Source: Ophiocordyceps camponoti-saundersi (nom. inval.) (Eukaryota; Ascomycota; Sordariomycetes; Hypocreales; Ophiocordycipitaceae). From it: 16,608 nt of DNA. The notes below the pieces were generated by a model. That model did not search any database and was not told the origin of the DNA. It was given only the letters and a program-made list of their open reading frames with translations. Where the stretch lies: NCBI GenBank assembly GCA_003339415.1, contig PDHQ01000545.1:1-16608 (forward strand), given 5' to 3'. This document shows, piece by piece, positions 1 to 12,845 of the stretch (positions are counted from its first letter, which is position 1; every line of letters begins with the position of its first letter). The position numbers and the translations under genes were made by a program.

Positions 1-230
1 AATCTTATATTATTATTATTATAATTTTAACTTATTATATAATATATTATAATTTTATAATATTACTTTATTTTTTTTACTTATTAATATTTTTTATTTT
101 TTTTACTTTTCTTAACTTTTTATAAAAGTAATTATACTTAAAAACTTTTTTATATTACTTACCTTTTTCTTTCTTTTATTTAAAATATTAAATAATTATA
201 TTTTTAAAAAAAATTATAAAAATTATAAAC
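1..230. other. very AT-rich gene-free stretch
   Basis: The first 230 bases are almost entirely A and T, with short poly-A and poly-T runs and TTA/TAA triplet runs. No open frame, RNA gene or recognisable repeat terminus is visible. It is probably the decayed interior or flank of a repeat that continues beyond the window. Confidence 0.6.
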
Positions 231-268
231 TCGTGATTTAAATTATCTTTAAAAAAATTACTTATATT
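231..268. repeat. possible fragment of the MITE-like repeat
   Basis: This stretch holds the only TpG in the first 580 bases (234-235, inside CGTGATTTAAATTAT). It resembles the middle of the MITE-like copy near 7490-7650. In direct orientation, GTGATTTAAATTAT followed by AAAAAAATTACTTA matches 7537-7565 with one G/A difference and a short insertion. In inverted orientation TAATTTAAATCACGA is found again at about 7580-7595. Because the core is itself palindromic, orientation cannot be settled. The AT-rich composition makes chance similarity a real alternative. Confidence 0.4.
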
Positions 269-324
269 ATTATTATTATTTATATACTAAGGGCCTTTAT
301 AATATCTAAAGCTTTTATAATATA

Positions 325-363
325 TTAAGTAGGAAAAATCCCCTAAAATAAGGTAAAACCCCC
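325..363 (+). repeat. 39-bp motif, inverted partner at 13155-13193
   Basis: The sequence begins TTAAGTAGGAAAAA and ends GGTAAAACCCCC. The reverse complement of 13155-13193 matches over its whole length with a few substitutions and two single-base indels. The motif is itself a duplication: AGGAAAAATCCCCTAA is followed about 20 bases later by AGGTAAAACCCCCTAA. Inverted, internally duplicated motifs are typical of subterminal protein-binding sites of transposons, so this may mark the end of one large element or the same end of two oppositely oriented elements. That role is inferred; the match itself is seen. Confidence 0.6.
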
Positions 364-533
364 TAACTATAAAGGAAAAGCTTACTATACGCTTATATAA
401 AGGTATAGCGGTAGTTAGTAGCGGTATAATATAATAAGCTTATTACCTAAGGGTAATTTCGGATAATATAAGAAAGTAAGGTAAGGAGAGGAGGGCGGAG
501 AAAAGAAAGTCCGTAAAATACGGGGTAGAAAGA

Positions 534-594
534 GCGGGGCGGTATAGCGTAGTAGCGTAGCGCGGGGCGGTATAGGGCGGTGCGGGGCGGTATA
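534..594 (+). repeat. G-rich short tandem repeat
   Basis: The 13-bp unit GCGGGGCGGTATA occurs exactly at 534-546, 562-574 and 582-594, with related GGCGGTATAAGG units continuing to about 625. The phrase AAAGAAAGTCCG occurs on both sides of the array (about 503 and 624), suggesting a larger duplication around it. The array contains one of the rare surviving TpG sites (581-582, in TGC context). It may belong to an untranslated leader or subterminal region of the decayed element. Confidence 0.65.
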
Positions 595-690
595 AGGTAA
601 GGCGGTATAAGGCGAGGCGGAGGAAAGAAAGTCCGAGGGGGGGTAAGGTAAAGTAGCGGGGTAGCTACTTTATTATATATTAATAATTAA

Positions 691-775
691 AGGGGGGGGG
701 CTATATCTTTTTCTTTTTTACTTTCTTTTTCTTTTCTTTTTTTTTTTTTTATTATTTTTAGAAAAAAGTATATTT
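691..775. repeat. poly-G run followed by polypyrimidine tract
   Basis: A run of nine G residues is followed within a few bases by about 65 bases that are almost all T with scattered C (to about 771). It is low-complexity DNA within the decayed element. No function can be assigned. Confidence 0.6.
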
Positions 776-1735
776 CTAACCCCCTTTTTTAACTTTTCTT
801 TTTAACTTTTATAATAAAAGGAAAGTAAAAAAGTTATATAGCTATATTAATAAAATAATAATAATAAATATACTTAAGATTATTTATAATAAGCTTTATA
901 ACTTTTTTTATATTATATATATAGCTTAATTAGCTAATTATAAAATCTTATATTAGAAATAATAAAATAAATAATATTATATAACGCTAGCTATATATAA
1001 AGCTAATAAAATATATAAGCTTATAATTAGCTAGTTATTATAATTATATTAAAGCTTAGTATAAATATTAAAAAATAAGTAATATTAAAAGTTAGGCTAA
1101 AATTAAAGCTTAGAGTACTAACTAAGTTATAGATATATTTAGAGGAGTTATATATTATTATAATAAAAGCGGCGCGGTATATTAATAAAAGAGGATAGCT
1201 AAGTAGCTTATTAGTAAATATAAAGTAAGGCGAAGCGGAGTAGAGTAAAATTTCGGATATAGCTAATAATAAGTAATAAAAAAGAATTTAAGTTAACTTA
1301 CGTAATATATAAAAGCGGAATAAAGCGTTAAAGCTTTAACTTAATATAATAACGATAATAGTATAAGTAAACGCTTTAGTAAAGTTAGCCGCTTTAGTAG
1401 CTGCTTTTAATATTACTCTTATTATAATAATTATTAATATTTTTTCCTAGGAGTCTTATATATTAGTATTAGCTTACCTTAAAATATTAAGTAAATAAAT
1501 AACTATTAGTATAAGCGAAGCGGGAGGCGGAGAGGGGGGCGGAGCGATAATAATAACGGCGGTAATAATAAATATAATAATTAGATTATAAGCGGAGTAA
1601 GCGGTAATAGCGAACGCGAAAAAAAAAGTAAAGGCGGTAGCGGAGGGCGTGGTAGCGGAGGCGCTAGCTTAGTTAATAATAATTATAATAGTAATAATAA
1701 AGTTTATAATAAAGGTAAAGGAGGCGGTACTTATA

Positions 1736-1772
1736 ATAATAATAACTATTATTATTATTATTATTATTATTT
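1736..1772. repeat. TAA/TTA triplet inverted microsatellite
   Basis: TAA-type triplets run directly into a run of about nine ATT triplets, giving a short self-complementary low-complexity segment that could fold as a hairpin. It is most simply replication-slippage sequence within RIP-mutated DNA. Confidence 0.55.
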
Positions 1773-4700
1773 AAAAAGACTATATTATAAAATTTTTATA
1801 GGAGTTTTAATTAAAAATATAAGTAAAAGTATAAAATTTCTAATCCTCTATATATAATATAATATATAATATTAATTAAGTTTAAAATAACTTTAATTAA
1901 ATAATAATAGATTATATTAAAGTTAACTAATTTAGATATATTCTAAAAAATATTTTTAAGCTTTAGCGTATTTTTAACTTAAATCGCTTAAAAGTAAAGC
2001 GGGAGCTAATATTAAAAAAGAAATTAGAGGCGGAGGAGGATAAGGCGGTAGCTTAAATACTAATTATTATTATATTAATATTAAAAAGCGGGTTAAATTA
2101 GGTAATAGTTAAAAATAATAAGGAGGGGGCGGATAGAGTTAAGGGGGCGGGTAAAGCAAAGGAGGAGGTAAGCGGAGCAGAGGTAATAAGAGGTATAAAG
2201 GAGGAGGGCGGGGGAGTAATAAAGCCGGAGCTTAAGCTAAACCTTATTTAAGTATTAAAGCCTTCTCTTACGGAGTCCGCGTTAGCGGCGTTAAAGCGCG
2301 TAGCGGAGAGTAATAATAGTAGCTTAAAAAATAAGCTTATAGGCGTTAGAGGTACTATTAAGTATAAAAAATAAGGCGGAGGGTAGGGTAAGAAAAGGAG
2401 TAAGAGGGCTAAGCGGGCTAAGTAAGGCTAAGTAGAGCGGGGGGTAAAGGTAAGAGTAGAGTATAAAATAAATAAATAGTAATAGTTATATAATAAAAAT
2501 ACTAAAAATTATCCCCCGTACTTAAACTTTATATTTAAATATTTTAATATATTTAAGTATTATAAAATAATAAAAAAAAGTTAAACTAATAGAAGTATTA
2601 TAAGCGGATAAACTATAAGGCGAGAGGGCTTATAATAGCTTTATAACTAAGGGCCTTATTAAAATCCTCGCGGTTTTAAATTAAACTTATAAAAAGTATA
2701 AGTAAAAGCGTTTTTTTATAAGCGGTAAGCTTATATTATAAGGCGAGGTAAGCTATTATCTTATCTTCCTTATTATTATAAAGGTAATAAGGGGTTAAGA
2801 TTATAAGAATATTATAAGTATAAAGGAACCTATTAAGGCTAATTTTACTATTACGAAGCTAAGTTAGGGCGCTACTAAGGAATTTCGGAAAACCTTAATA
2901 AATTTATAAGGCGTTACTAGGTTTTAATTAAAGTAATTTATTAATAAGGTATCTAGAAAACTAGCTATATTTTCGGAGCTTTCCTTTCTTAGAGTTTTAG
3001 TAAAGCTGCTACTTTTTATAAAAGCGGGCTTTTAGAGTTTTAGGGGACTAAGAGAAGATATTCGAAATCTATACTTAAATAATAAAGGAAGATTAAAAAG
3101 ATTCGAGGGGGATATAAGCAAAGCGGGGCTAACTTTTATATTATTAATAGAGGTATATAAAGATTCTTTTTAAAGCGGAGCGGATATAAGCCGCGGGTTT
3201 TTTAATATAGAGAAATTAATAGCCGCGGGCGGCGCGGTAAAATAAGTAAATATTAATAAAGGGGATAAAAAACTTAGACTTAACATAGTAAGAAGAGGTA
3301 GCTTAGTACGCCTTAAAGATAATATAAAGGTATTTAAACTAAGTTATAGCTAGCTATTAAAAAATAAAGCTTTTAAGTTTATTACTTAGTAGGGTTAGAG
3401 TAAAGTAAACTATAGCGCTAAAAGCGATAGTAAACTTAATAACTTTAGTATAAATTTTCCTTACTTAGAGGAGTAAGAAGCCTTAAGTAAACGATATAAG
3501 TTTAGTTAAGGCTAGCTATTAGTAATTAAGCTTTTTTATAAGATAGTAGAGGTAAAGTTTTTATTAAAACTTACGGTAAATCTAAACCTTAAGTATATAT
3601 ACCTCTTATATAAGTTAAATAGTAATCTTATTAAAAACTAGCGGAGTTATATTAGCGGAGCGGGCCTTTATAAAGTAAAGAAGCTTACTTTTAAGTAGCT
3701 AAAAGGTTATTTTATACTCCGCTACTTAGTTTTAGTAAATACCCTAAGCTTATTTAAGCTAATAGTAGACTTAAGCGAAAATACGCCCGGTATTAAAAAT
3801 ATTAATATTATCCGTAAATTTAATAATAAATATATTAGTTACCTATTTTAAGCGTTTATAAAAAGATAAGATATATAAGATAAATAATACTAAAGAGAGC
3901 GGGGAGCTTTAAAAAACTCTAATAAAAATAGGGAAAAAGTTTAATAATTTACTATTAACTTTTAAGCGGGAGGTATAATTAGAAAGGTAAAAGCGGAGGA
4001 AGGCTATAATTTATCTAAGGAAGCTAAAGGAGTTAAGGATTTCTATTAGCTTAGAGTATAAGATATAGTTAAAAGCGCTTATTATATCTAATATTAGGAG
4101 GGAAGCGGAGCTTTAAAAGCTTTAAGTAGTACGGATAGACTTTATTAAGAGGAGTAAGGCGCTATTAGTAAACTAGTTAAAATAGTTACCTATCTAACCT
4201 TATAGTAAGACTCCCGCGGACTCTACTATATAAGATATTTTTTTATAATTATAATTTTAAAAATCTTATTTATAATATTAAGAAAGGAGATAGGATAATA
4301 GCCGCTTAGAGTTTAATAAACTTTTAAGCTTTTACTTACTTTCCGAAAAACTATAATATTAAAAATCCGATATTAAGTAAGGAAATATCTATAAATAATA
4401 TATCCCTAAAAAAGCTTTATTAAAATTATTATAAGGGGTTAACTATAACTTTTTAAGAAGCTAATAAGGATATTATTAAGCTTAGTAGATTTCTACGATA
4501 TAATATTAAAAAGGGCGAAGCGGACTTTATTTTTAATAACTTAGAAAAGAATATCTATTAGGGGGAAGGGGTTAGGGATAAGGAGGTATAGGGTATTCTT
4601 TAAGAAATAAGGAAAGAACTTATAAGCTAAAAGCTCCGACTTTTCGGAGAAAGATAATTAAAAGGCGGAGTTTATATCTTATTAAAGAGAAGGAGTATAC

Positions 4701-5494
4701 GTAAGCTCCGGAGAAGCCTAGCTACGGAGTCTTATTTACCGGGCTATAAACTATATAATACTAAGGTCGCTACTTATAAAGGCGAGAAATTATCTCTAGT
4801 TATCTTTCTTCGCTTTCCTAATAGACGATTTCTATTATATTATAATATTTTAATACGCTTACTAGTAATTAGAGTTTAGCTACGCTTACTAATACCGCCT
4901 AGCACGCTTTATATTTAAGATTATAAAGGTAACTTTTAAGGTTTATTATAAGTATAAGTAAAGATTATATTATTAAGGTAATTTTAAAACTATTAAGCTA
5001 GCTATAATATTTAGTTACTTATTTAGCTATATTACTAACTTTTTAATATCTGCTATAAACTCTATTTAAATAATAAAAAGTAAAAGTTAGTTTTTTACTT
5101 TTACTTATAAGATATTAGAGTTAAAATATTTCTAGCGTAATATTAATATAAAGTTTAAGGGAGGAGAGGTTATAAAAAACGCAGATTAGGGGATATAATT
5201 AAAGCTAAGAAAATTAAAATCTAAGCTAAAATATATAGGGAAATAATTAAGCGTGCTTTAAATTAAGTTAATAATACTAATCCTTTACTTATATACTTTT
5301 TAGGTAATTTTATAAAAAGGGGTAAAGAGTTTAAAGCGGAGTTAGTAAAAAGTAGAGAGAAGCTCCGTAAAGTAAGGGGAGGTGCGATTATAGAGGTCCT
5401 AAGAGGGATAATAAGCGTTAAAATTACTAAAAACGACTAGCGGAGCGGAGTTAGAGGCGAAGTATAGGGAGGGAGGAGGGGGTAATAAGCGTAA

Positions 5495-5800
5495 AAAAAG
5501 TCTAATATATATTTTAAGCGGCGGGGAGTAAACTATAAGTACTTAGGGTTTATCGTAAAAAGATATTCTAGTAAGGTTAAGCCTTATTATAAGGTCTTAG
5601 TTATAGATTTTATATTATTTATATATATAGAGGAGAGCTTTACTTTTACCTTAGATAAGGCGGTAAAGAGCAAGTTTTAGAAGCGGAGGGTAATCGTATA
5701 TATTAGGCTAGAATTCTTATATAGCGATAATATTATAACTTTCCTTATTAAATAAAGTAAGCTAAACGAGGCGGTTAATCTTTTATATATTTTATAATAA
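5495..5800 (+). pseudogene. relic of an open frame in a decayed repeat
   Basis: In this + strand frame 102 codons contain only two stops (TAG at 5678 and TAA at 5753), fewer than expected in such TA-rich DNA and fewer than just upstream, where TAA or TAG occurs every few codons. The reading includes charged and aromatic residues in a protein-like mixture. Both stops could come from CAG, TGG or CAA codons by C-to-T change at CpA on either strand. I do not recognise a domain, and a chance open stretch is possible. If real, it supports + strand coding for the left decayed element. Confidence 0.28.
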
Positions 5801-7489
5801 AGTTATAATTTTTATAAAAACTAAGTATTAGAAATAATTATTTATAATTACTTTAATAGCGTAAAGTTTATAAATATAAACTTTACTTAGGATTATTATA
5901 AGGCTAGTTATAAGTTATAAAGTCTATTACGTAGCTTGCGGCTATTATAAGTATTACTAAGTTAGGAGCCTCTTAGGGAGACTTAGGTAAGTAGCTTACT
6001 ATAAGATAAGCGCTAAGGCGTATCTTTAGGGGATCCGTAATACGCTCGCTTTCTTAAAAAGATAATAATAAAGCTTTTACTATCTTTATAAGGTTACCGC
6101 TAAGTAAAGGCTAGAGGTTAAGCGGATTATAATAATTAGAAAAGGCGAGGTTTATTAGGGAAGCTAAACTTAGCGCGGCTTTATTATTTCTAAGACTCTA
6201 GGCAATCTTTTAACTATATAAAGTATATATTTTTATATAAAATATAATAGCGGGGTCTCTCTCCCTTTTATATAAGGTAGTTCTCTTTTTTACTATTATA
6301 TAGGGCGGCTATATAATATTTATATTAAGGGGGCTCCTAGTAATATTTAGTAATATATCCGAATTAGAAATATTTATAATATTACTTAAAGCGTATAGAG
6401 TCCTTATAAAGTTTATAATAAATTATCTTTATATCTATAATTATTCTATTTAAGTAAAGCTTATTTACGTTTTCTACGCTACCTAAGCTTATAATAAGAT
6501 AAGTCTACGGGGTATCTTTATTAAAAATATATTAAGGTTAGAGTGCTTTCGCCTAAACTATATTAACCTTATTTACCTCCTTAATATTATTAAGTAATAT
6601 ATTACGGTTACGGTTAGCTACTAAGGTCTAAATATTATTAGCGATAATAATATAAGTTTAGTATATATACTTAGCCTCTGCTTTAAAAGCTTAAGCTACT
6701 TACTTATTTTTTAAAATAAAATCCTTATACTCTAAGTTAAATATAATTATAAAATCTTTACTAGGAAATTAGCGTATAATAACTATTACGAAATAGCTTA
6801 TAGCTTTATTAACTTTCTAGATAACCTTTTAGGGAGTAGGCGCCGGAACTCCCTTAATTATTAAGATATCCTTTACTAATATAAGTACCTCCCTCTCTAT
6901 TCTCGCCGGAACCGGGTATATAAGAGGCGCCGCGGGGGGGGCGGAGTTCGGGGCGAAGCTTATAATTACGCTAGCTTAAGTTAAAACTCCGGGGGCGGAG
7001 TCTAACCCCTTACCTATTACCTTATAAAAAGTAGCTTTAACTAACTTCTAAATAGCGTAGGAGATAATAATAAGTAAGCTAGATAGGTTTTTAAAGGCTT
7101 ATTAGCGCTATTAAAGCTTAGTAAACGCTATATTAAGGATACCTTATATAGGGCGAAAATCTTACGTAGAGATTACCTTAGTAAGTTTTTTATATATAAA
7201 CTTTAAGATAAGATTTATTAAAGTTCGAAAAGTATCGATAAACGGGTTATTAGAGTTAATAGCTATATTATATTAATTTTTACCTATATACGGATATTAT
7301 TAAGATTAGTTAAGCCCCTAAGTTCCGCTATTAAGTACTATTAGCACTAACGGCGGACTAGGAGGCGGGCCGCCCCGTAACCCCGCGTTTAGGGCTATTC
7401 CCTTAGCGGAGTTAGACTCCGAGAGGCAGAAAGCACTAAATTCTTATAATATTATAGCGTTAAAAATAAACGGGGACCCTAATTATCTA

Positions 7490-7650
7490 AAATCGTAAAA
7501 AAGTTAAAAATCACTTATAAGTAATTTTTTCACGCTAGTAATTTAAATTATAAAAAATTACTTACTAAGTAAAAATCGGTAATTTAAATCACGAAAAATT
7601 ATATTACTTATAAGTGATTTCTTAACCTTGTAATTTTTTTCAAACCTTAA
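7490..7650. mobile_element. MITE-like palindromic repeat, copy 1
   Basis: Arms at 7503-7525 and 7603-7626 are inverted copies of each other (GTTAAAAATCACTTATAAG against GTTAAGAAATCACTTATAAG), and the similarity continues outward imperfectly. Between them are further palindromic pieces (TAATTTAAATTA near 7539 and TTACTTACTAAGTAA near 7558), so the unit resembles about three tandem palindromes with a period near 45 bp. It has no coding capacity. Six CpA/TpG sites survive here (7512, 7531, 7590, 7615, 7629, 7641), against about one per 500 bases around it, and none is in GpCpA context. Small size, inverted termini and no ORF fit a miniature inverted-repeat element that arrived after, or escaped, RIP. 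Boundaries are approximate and no target-site duplication was found. Confidence 0.65.
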
Positions 7651-10600
7651 CTAAGAGTAGCTATATTATAAAATATATATAGCTATAATATACTTAGAAA
7701 AAGAAAGCGTATATTTAGCCCTTACTAAAACTAGTATTAAAAACTATATTTTATATAAAAGAAACTATACCTTATAATTCTAAGATTACCTTACTATAAA
7801 AATATATTAAAACTAAGTATATAATAACTATATATATTAACCTTATAAGTTTTAAAATTACTCCTAGCTAACTTAATCTTAAACTAATAATAACTTTATT
7901 AAAGTTTAGTCCTAAAAGCGGTCGCGCGCGGCCCTTATATAGTTATAAGCTATACTCCGCTTTAATATAAATAATAAGCCCGCCCTAGCACCGAAAAGGG
8001 GCTAAGGCGGGAGCGGCGCTATTTTTAGATCCTATAGCGGATAGGATAGCGGTAAAACTTAGGGAACTTATCCTCCTCCTCCTACCCTTTCCCCTTTTAT
8101 TATACTCTTCTCCGCCCCCTCCCCCGCCCCTCCTTTTACCCCCTCCTTTATCTTAATATAATTATAAACTTTTACCTCTTTTACTCCTAATAAAAATTAA
8201 AACCTTTTTTTAAAATATATAAAAGCGTAATTATCTTATTTATACCGCGCTTTATAGCTTTATTAGCTATAATTTTATTTATTTATAAGAATTATAACGT
8301 AACTAATTTAGACGCCCTCCGCTTCCTAATATTTTATTATATAAACTTATAAATTTTAGTAATTAAGTAATTTTTTATATTTATAAATAACTAAACCCCT
8401 TTTTTTAAATACTTCTTATTATTTTTAATATAGCTTTTATTTTTTTTATATTCTACTTTTATTATAAATTTTATTTATTTACTTACTCTTATTAGTAATT
8501 TAATCTAGCCCCCTCTTATAGCGTAATTTTTTTTACCCTAACTTAACCCTAATAGCTATTTTTTTATATAGTAATTTTAACCTTTATTACCCCTTATAAA
8601 ATTATTATAAAAGGTCCTCTCTTAAAATAGCTAATTTCCTTAATCTTATAATTAGCTTTTATTTTAAACTTATTACGCCTCCGGGCGAAGTTACTTAGGA
8701 AATATATAATAAATAAACTAATATTATTAACCTAGCCTAAGCTATACTAAACTACTAAGTAATATATTAAGGAAATAACCTTAACTTTATTAGCTCTAAC
8801 TATATTTTATAAATTATTTACGTAAATACTAACTTTTACCTTAATATTATACTAACTAAAATCTAGCGCTTTTTTTACTTAGATATATTTATAGCTAAGG
8901 TATAGAATTAACTTAAGCTTAAACTATATTATATTTTTATATTTAAAAACTTAAAAAAAGTAATTACCTTATTATATAAATAGCTAGAAATAATAATAAA
9001 GATTACGGTATTATTATATATTTATATATATTTTATAATATAAAATTAGTAAAATTAAGTAATAGCGGCTATTATAGTAGCTATTAAGTAAGCTTAAAAG
9101 TATTAAAAAGCTAACTTTATTAACTTTTATTAATAAGATTATTAGGAAATAATAAAAATATAGAAGTCCGCGATTAGCGCGGCCCGCTATAGCGCTTAGC
9201 GCGATTTCCTTAATAATATCTTAATAAACTTAATAATATTTTAAATAATAAAATATTAAGCTTAGCTTTAAAATTAGGCCTTATTAAAGCTTATATATAT
9301 ATTAATATTATAGAAAAGCTTTAACTTAAACTTAGTATTTACTTTTTTAAATAAAGTAATCTTACTTAGCTAGTAATTTTTCCTTATTTTTACCGCCTTA
9401 GCTCCTCCTTTTACTTTAAATAAACCTTTCTTTTTTTTCTATATTAAATATTTAATTATTACCGATAATATTTACTTTGCCTTTTTCTTAATCGCTTTAT
9501 AGAAGTCCGCTAGCCTTAATAAGATCTTAGTTAAGTTTCTAAAAAAATATAAACCCCCTTTTATTTAAGTTTTCTAAAAAATCTTCTAAAGCTATATTAA
9601 TAATAGCTATTTCTTATTATAATTTAAAGTTTCTAATATTTTAATTATTTATAAGGTAAGTAAACTACTAGCTATATATTATACCTTAAGTAAATATAAG
9701 TTAATTTCGCTTTTTAATATAATAAGGAAAGTTTTAGAAATAATTATTATTAAGAAAATAGCGTTTATAGTAAAAGCGGCTAATATCCTCTTAAATAGCT
9801 AAATAGGTAATAAGCTATAATATTTTATTAATATTATAGTTCTTATACTTATTAAAACTATTAAAACTATCTAAAATTAAGGTAGTACTGCCTTACTCCT
9901 TTTACTAAACTTTACCGGAGCTTTTAACTATATTTCTTATAATAAGCTAATAATTATTCTTAATTACTTAAGCTTTCCTAAATAAATTACGGTATTTATT
10001 TATTCTTATCTTACTACTAAAACTTTATAATTTAAATTTAATTATAAGCTTAATAACGCTTTCTTAATTTAGTAAAAGGTCTTTAAAAAGTTTTTTATAT
10101 TATTAGTCTTTTTTTTATTATATATATTCTTATTATACTAATATCTAAACTTAGTAATTAGATTATTTATAATAAGCTTTACTAATAATACTAATATACT
10201 TAATATTAGATATAATAAAGCTTAAGTATTTTTCTAACTTAAGCGAGCATAGCGAATTTACGAATAATAAGCTTTTATATATAAAATAACCTTTTAGCTA
10301 GCTAAAAATAAGTTAATATATTTTATAAAAGCTAGGAAAGCGGATATAACCTAGCTTTAGCTTAGTATAGAGATAGTATAACTTATATAAAAAGCGAGAC
10401 TTTTAAGGGTCTAGCTATATCGTAAATTTTAATAGAAATTTTACTTTTTAAAACTCGCTATTAAACTTAAATACTAATACTTAGCCTTTACTAAGATTAT
10501 TATATTAATATAAGGTTATACCTTATTAAGAGTAAAAAAAATATATATTAAAGCTATTAAATTAGTAATTATATTTAATATATCTTAATTTACCTTACTT

Positions 10601-12845
10601 ATATAATTAAAGGGGAAACTATATAGCCTTATTATAAAAACGCTAATTATAAAATAGTTTAAATATTTAAGAGTTATTACTAAAGCTTATAAGGCTACTT
10701 TTTTTTATTATATTAAAGTAAATATTTTCGTCCCCCCCCTTAACTTATACCTTACTTACTAGATAGCTTATATTTATTACCGCTTTTAATATATAAGTAT
10801 AGCGGACCTTATCTATACCGCGGTAAAGAAAGCTACTAAGTAAGTTAGATATAAGTATAAGGGGCGCCCTTATTAATAAAGATATTAAGTATTATAGGAC
10901 TTAGAGGAATTTTATAAGATATAAACTAAACTTAAATTAGAAGCTAAATATATATAATATAACTTTAATATTAGATTCTAAAAAAAGTAGGTTTTTTAAT
11001 AATATTTTTAAGAAAGTAAGCTTAAGAAATATAAGTAATCTTATAGCTACCTTATTAATAAACTACTATAGCTTAAAGCTAGGACCGCCTTATATATTTA
11101 CGAAGGATTTTCTAAGTTTATTAGTATAATACTTATATAATTTTAAACTAAATATATTAAACTTAATTTCTTTCTCTAAGCTTATAAGGTCCCTGGGGTA
11201 ATTTCGAAATAATACCCTTATAATAGTAGCGATAAGATAATATTATATATTTTTCTTAACTATACTTTTATTTATAAAAATAAGCTACTTTTTAATATTA
11301 ACTAGCGACTAATATAGGACTAGCGTAACCTTATTAAAGCGCTTAATAACCCTTAATTTATAGCTAGATTTATACGCTAATTTCTTTCGCTTAAATAATT
11401 ACGCTAATTTAACCTTATAATATTATTTTATAAAAGTAAAGTAAATAAGGGAGATAGGGCCTTTAGCCCCGTAATAAATATATAAAGACCGCTTTATAAT
11501 AATAACTTTATTATTTATCTTATTAGCTATTTACTTAGCCTTAAAGCTAAATTATTTTAATTATATATAAAATATTAACTTAATTATATAAAGCGTAAGA
11601 TTAACTACGCTTATTATAGCTATAGCCTTAGCCGCGGCCTTAACCTTAACTATAATTATAAGCGTAAATTAAAGCTACTTACTCCTCCTCTATTAATAGC
11701 TCCTCCTCCTTACTAAATATAATATAGTTACTAACTAGCGTTATAAAGTTTTTATTACTAAATATATTATTAATTAAACTATTTTAAATAAAACTAAGAA
11801 TCTCCTTATAAGAAGGTAGCGTAATTATAATATAAGCGCTAATAATATTTTCCCTAGTAGTAAAGGTAATTTTAGTATTTAAAGTAAAAGTAATCTTAAG
11901 CTTACTAAGCTTATTAGCTTTTAATTTAAACTTAATAAGTATTAAAGCGGAAGCGGAACTAATAATAAAAAGTAAAATATAAAAGATAGGAGAATAATTA
12001 GTAGGAGATAAGCTTCCTTATAAGCGCGCGTTATTCTTAATAATATAGTAAATATAATATAGCTCCTTAATTAATTATTTAAAAAAGTTAATTACTTATA
12101 TATAAAAAATACGCTATTTTTATATCTAAGCTAATATAGTAATAATAAGTTAATTAACGCTAATTAAATTTTTAGTTATTTTAATAATAAGGTTTTCCCT
12201 AATAGCGGGAGGCTATAAGCTTTAAAATAATACGCGGCTAGCGGCTACTTATATAACTTAATTAGCGTAAATATTATTATAATACGTAATAGCGTATATT
12301 TTTTTAATATACTAAATTATATATTTTTACTATACTTATTAATATAGGACTTACTATAAACTTAATATAATTTTAATATTACTTACTATTTAAGCGTTAT
12401 AATTAAAGCTTAGCTAATAGGTAACTTTAACTACGGCGCGAATAATATTAGCTATAATAAAATTATTAATTAGCTAATATTTAATATAATTATTCGTATA
12501 TTTAATATAAGCCGCGCTTAGATAATTTACTTTAGTTATTAATAAATATAGATATATGCTAAGGCTAAGTATTTATTTCTTTATACCTAATAAAGGTCCT
12601 TAGAGCTAATAAGCGTACTAATATACCCCGCGTAAGATACCGCTTAAGGAAAGTTAAGTTTAGTAAGTATTTTACTCCGGTATAAGTTAGCTATAAACTA
12701 ATTACGCGCGCTAAAAATTACTTATATAGTTAAAATTACTATAAAAATAATAAGATAATAATAGCTTATTTATATTAATAAAAGCGACCCCCCCCTCCTT
12801 ATATATTCCTAAGCTTTAAGTTACTAATTTATAAAAACTAATTTT

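Larger units (their letters stand above)
270..7490. mobile_element. decayed repeat body 1, RIP-mutated, family unresolved
   Basis: About 7.2 kb with no intact gene. G-rich patches lie on the + strand, especially 480-660, 1500-1740, 2020-2460, 5330-5480 and 6900-6960, where GCGG and GGAGG clusters survived because they contain no CpA. Frames are interrupted only by TAA and TAG, as expected when CAA, CAG and TGG codons are hit by RIP. Length and composition suit a transposon several kilobases long. I could not identify reverse transcriptase, integrase, DDE transposase or tyrosine recombinase motifs with confidence, so the class is left open. Its left part carries the 39-bp motif at 325-363 and its right part abuts the MITE-like copy at about 7490. 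Confidence 0.55.

Noticed and set aside
1..260. Telomere or subtelomere end
   Set aside because: No TTAGGG-type array is present at either end; the right end is a TAAA microsatellite.
534..660. CRISPR-like array
   Set aside because: The repeat is short, variably spaced and lies in eukaryotic RIP-mutated DNA; there are no unique spacers of constant length.
10742..11760. Decayed transposase or LINE-type protein on the + strand
   Set aside because: One frame gave protein-like runs, but stops occur in several percent of codons, the - strand looks equally plausible, and no diagnostic motif could be fixed.
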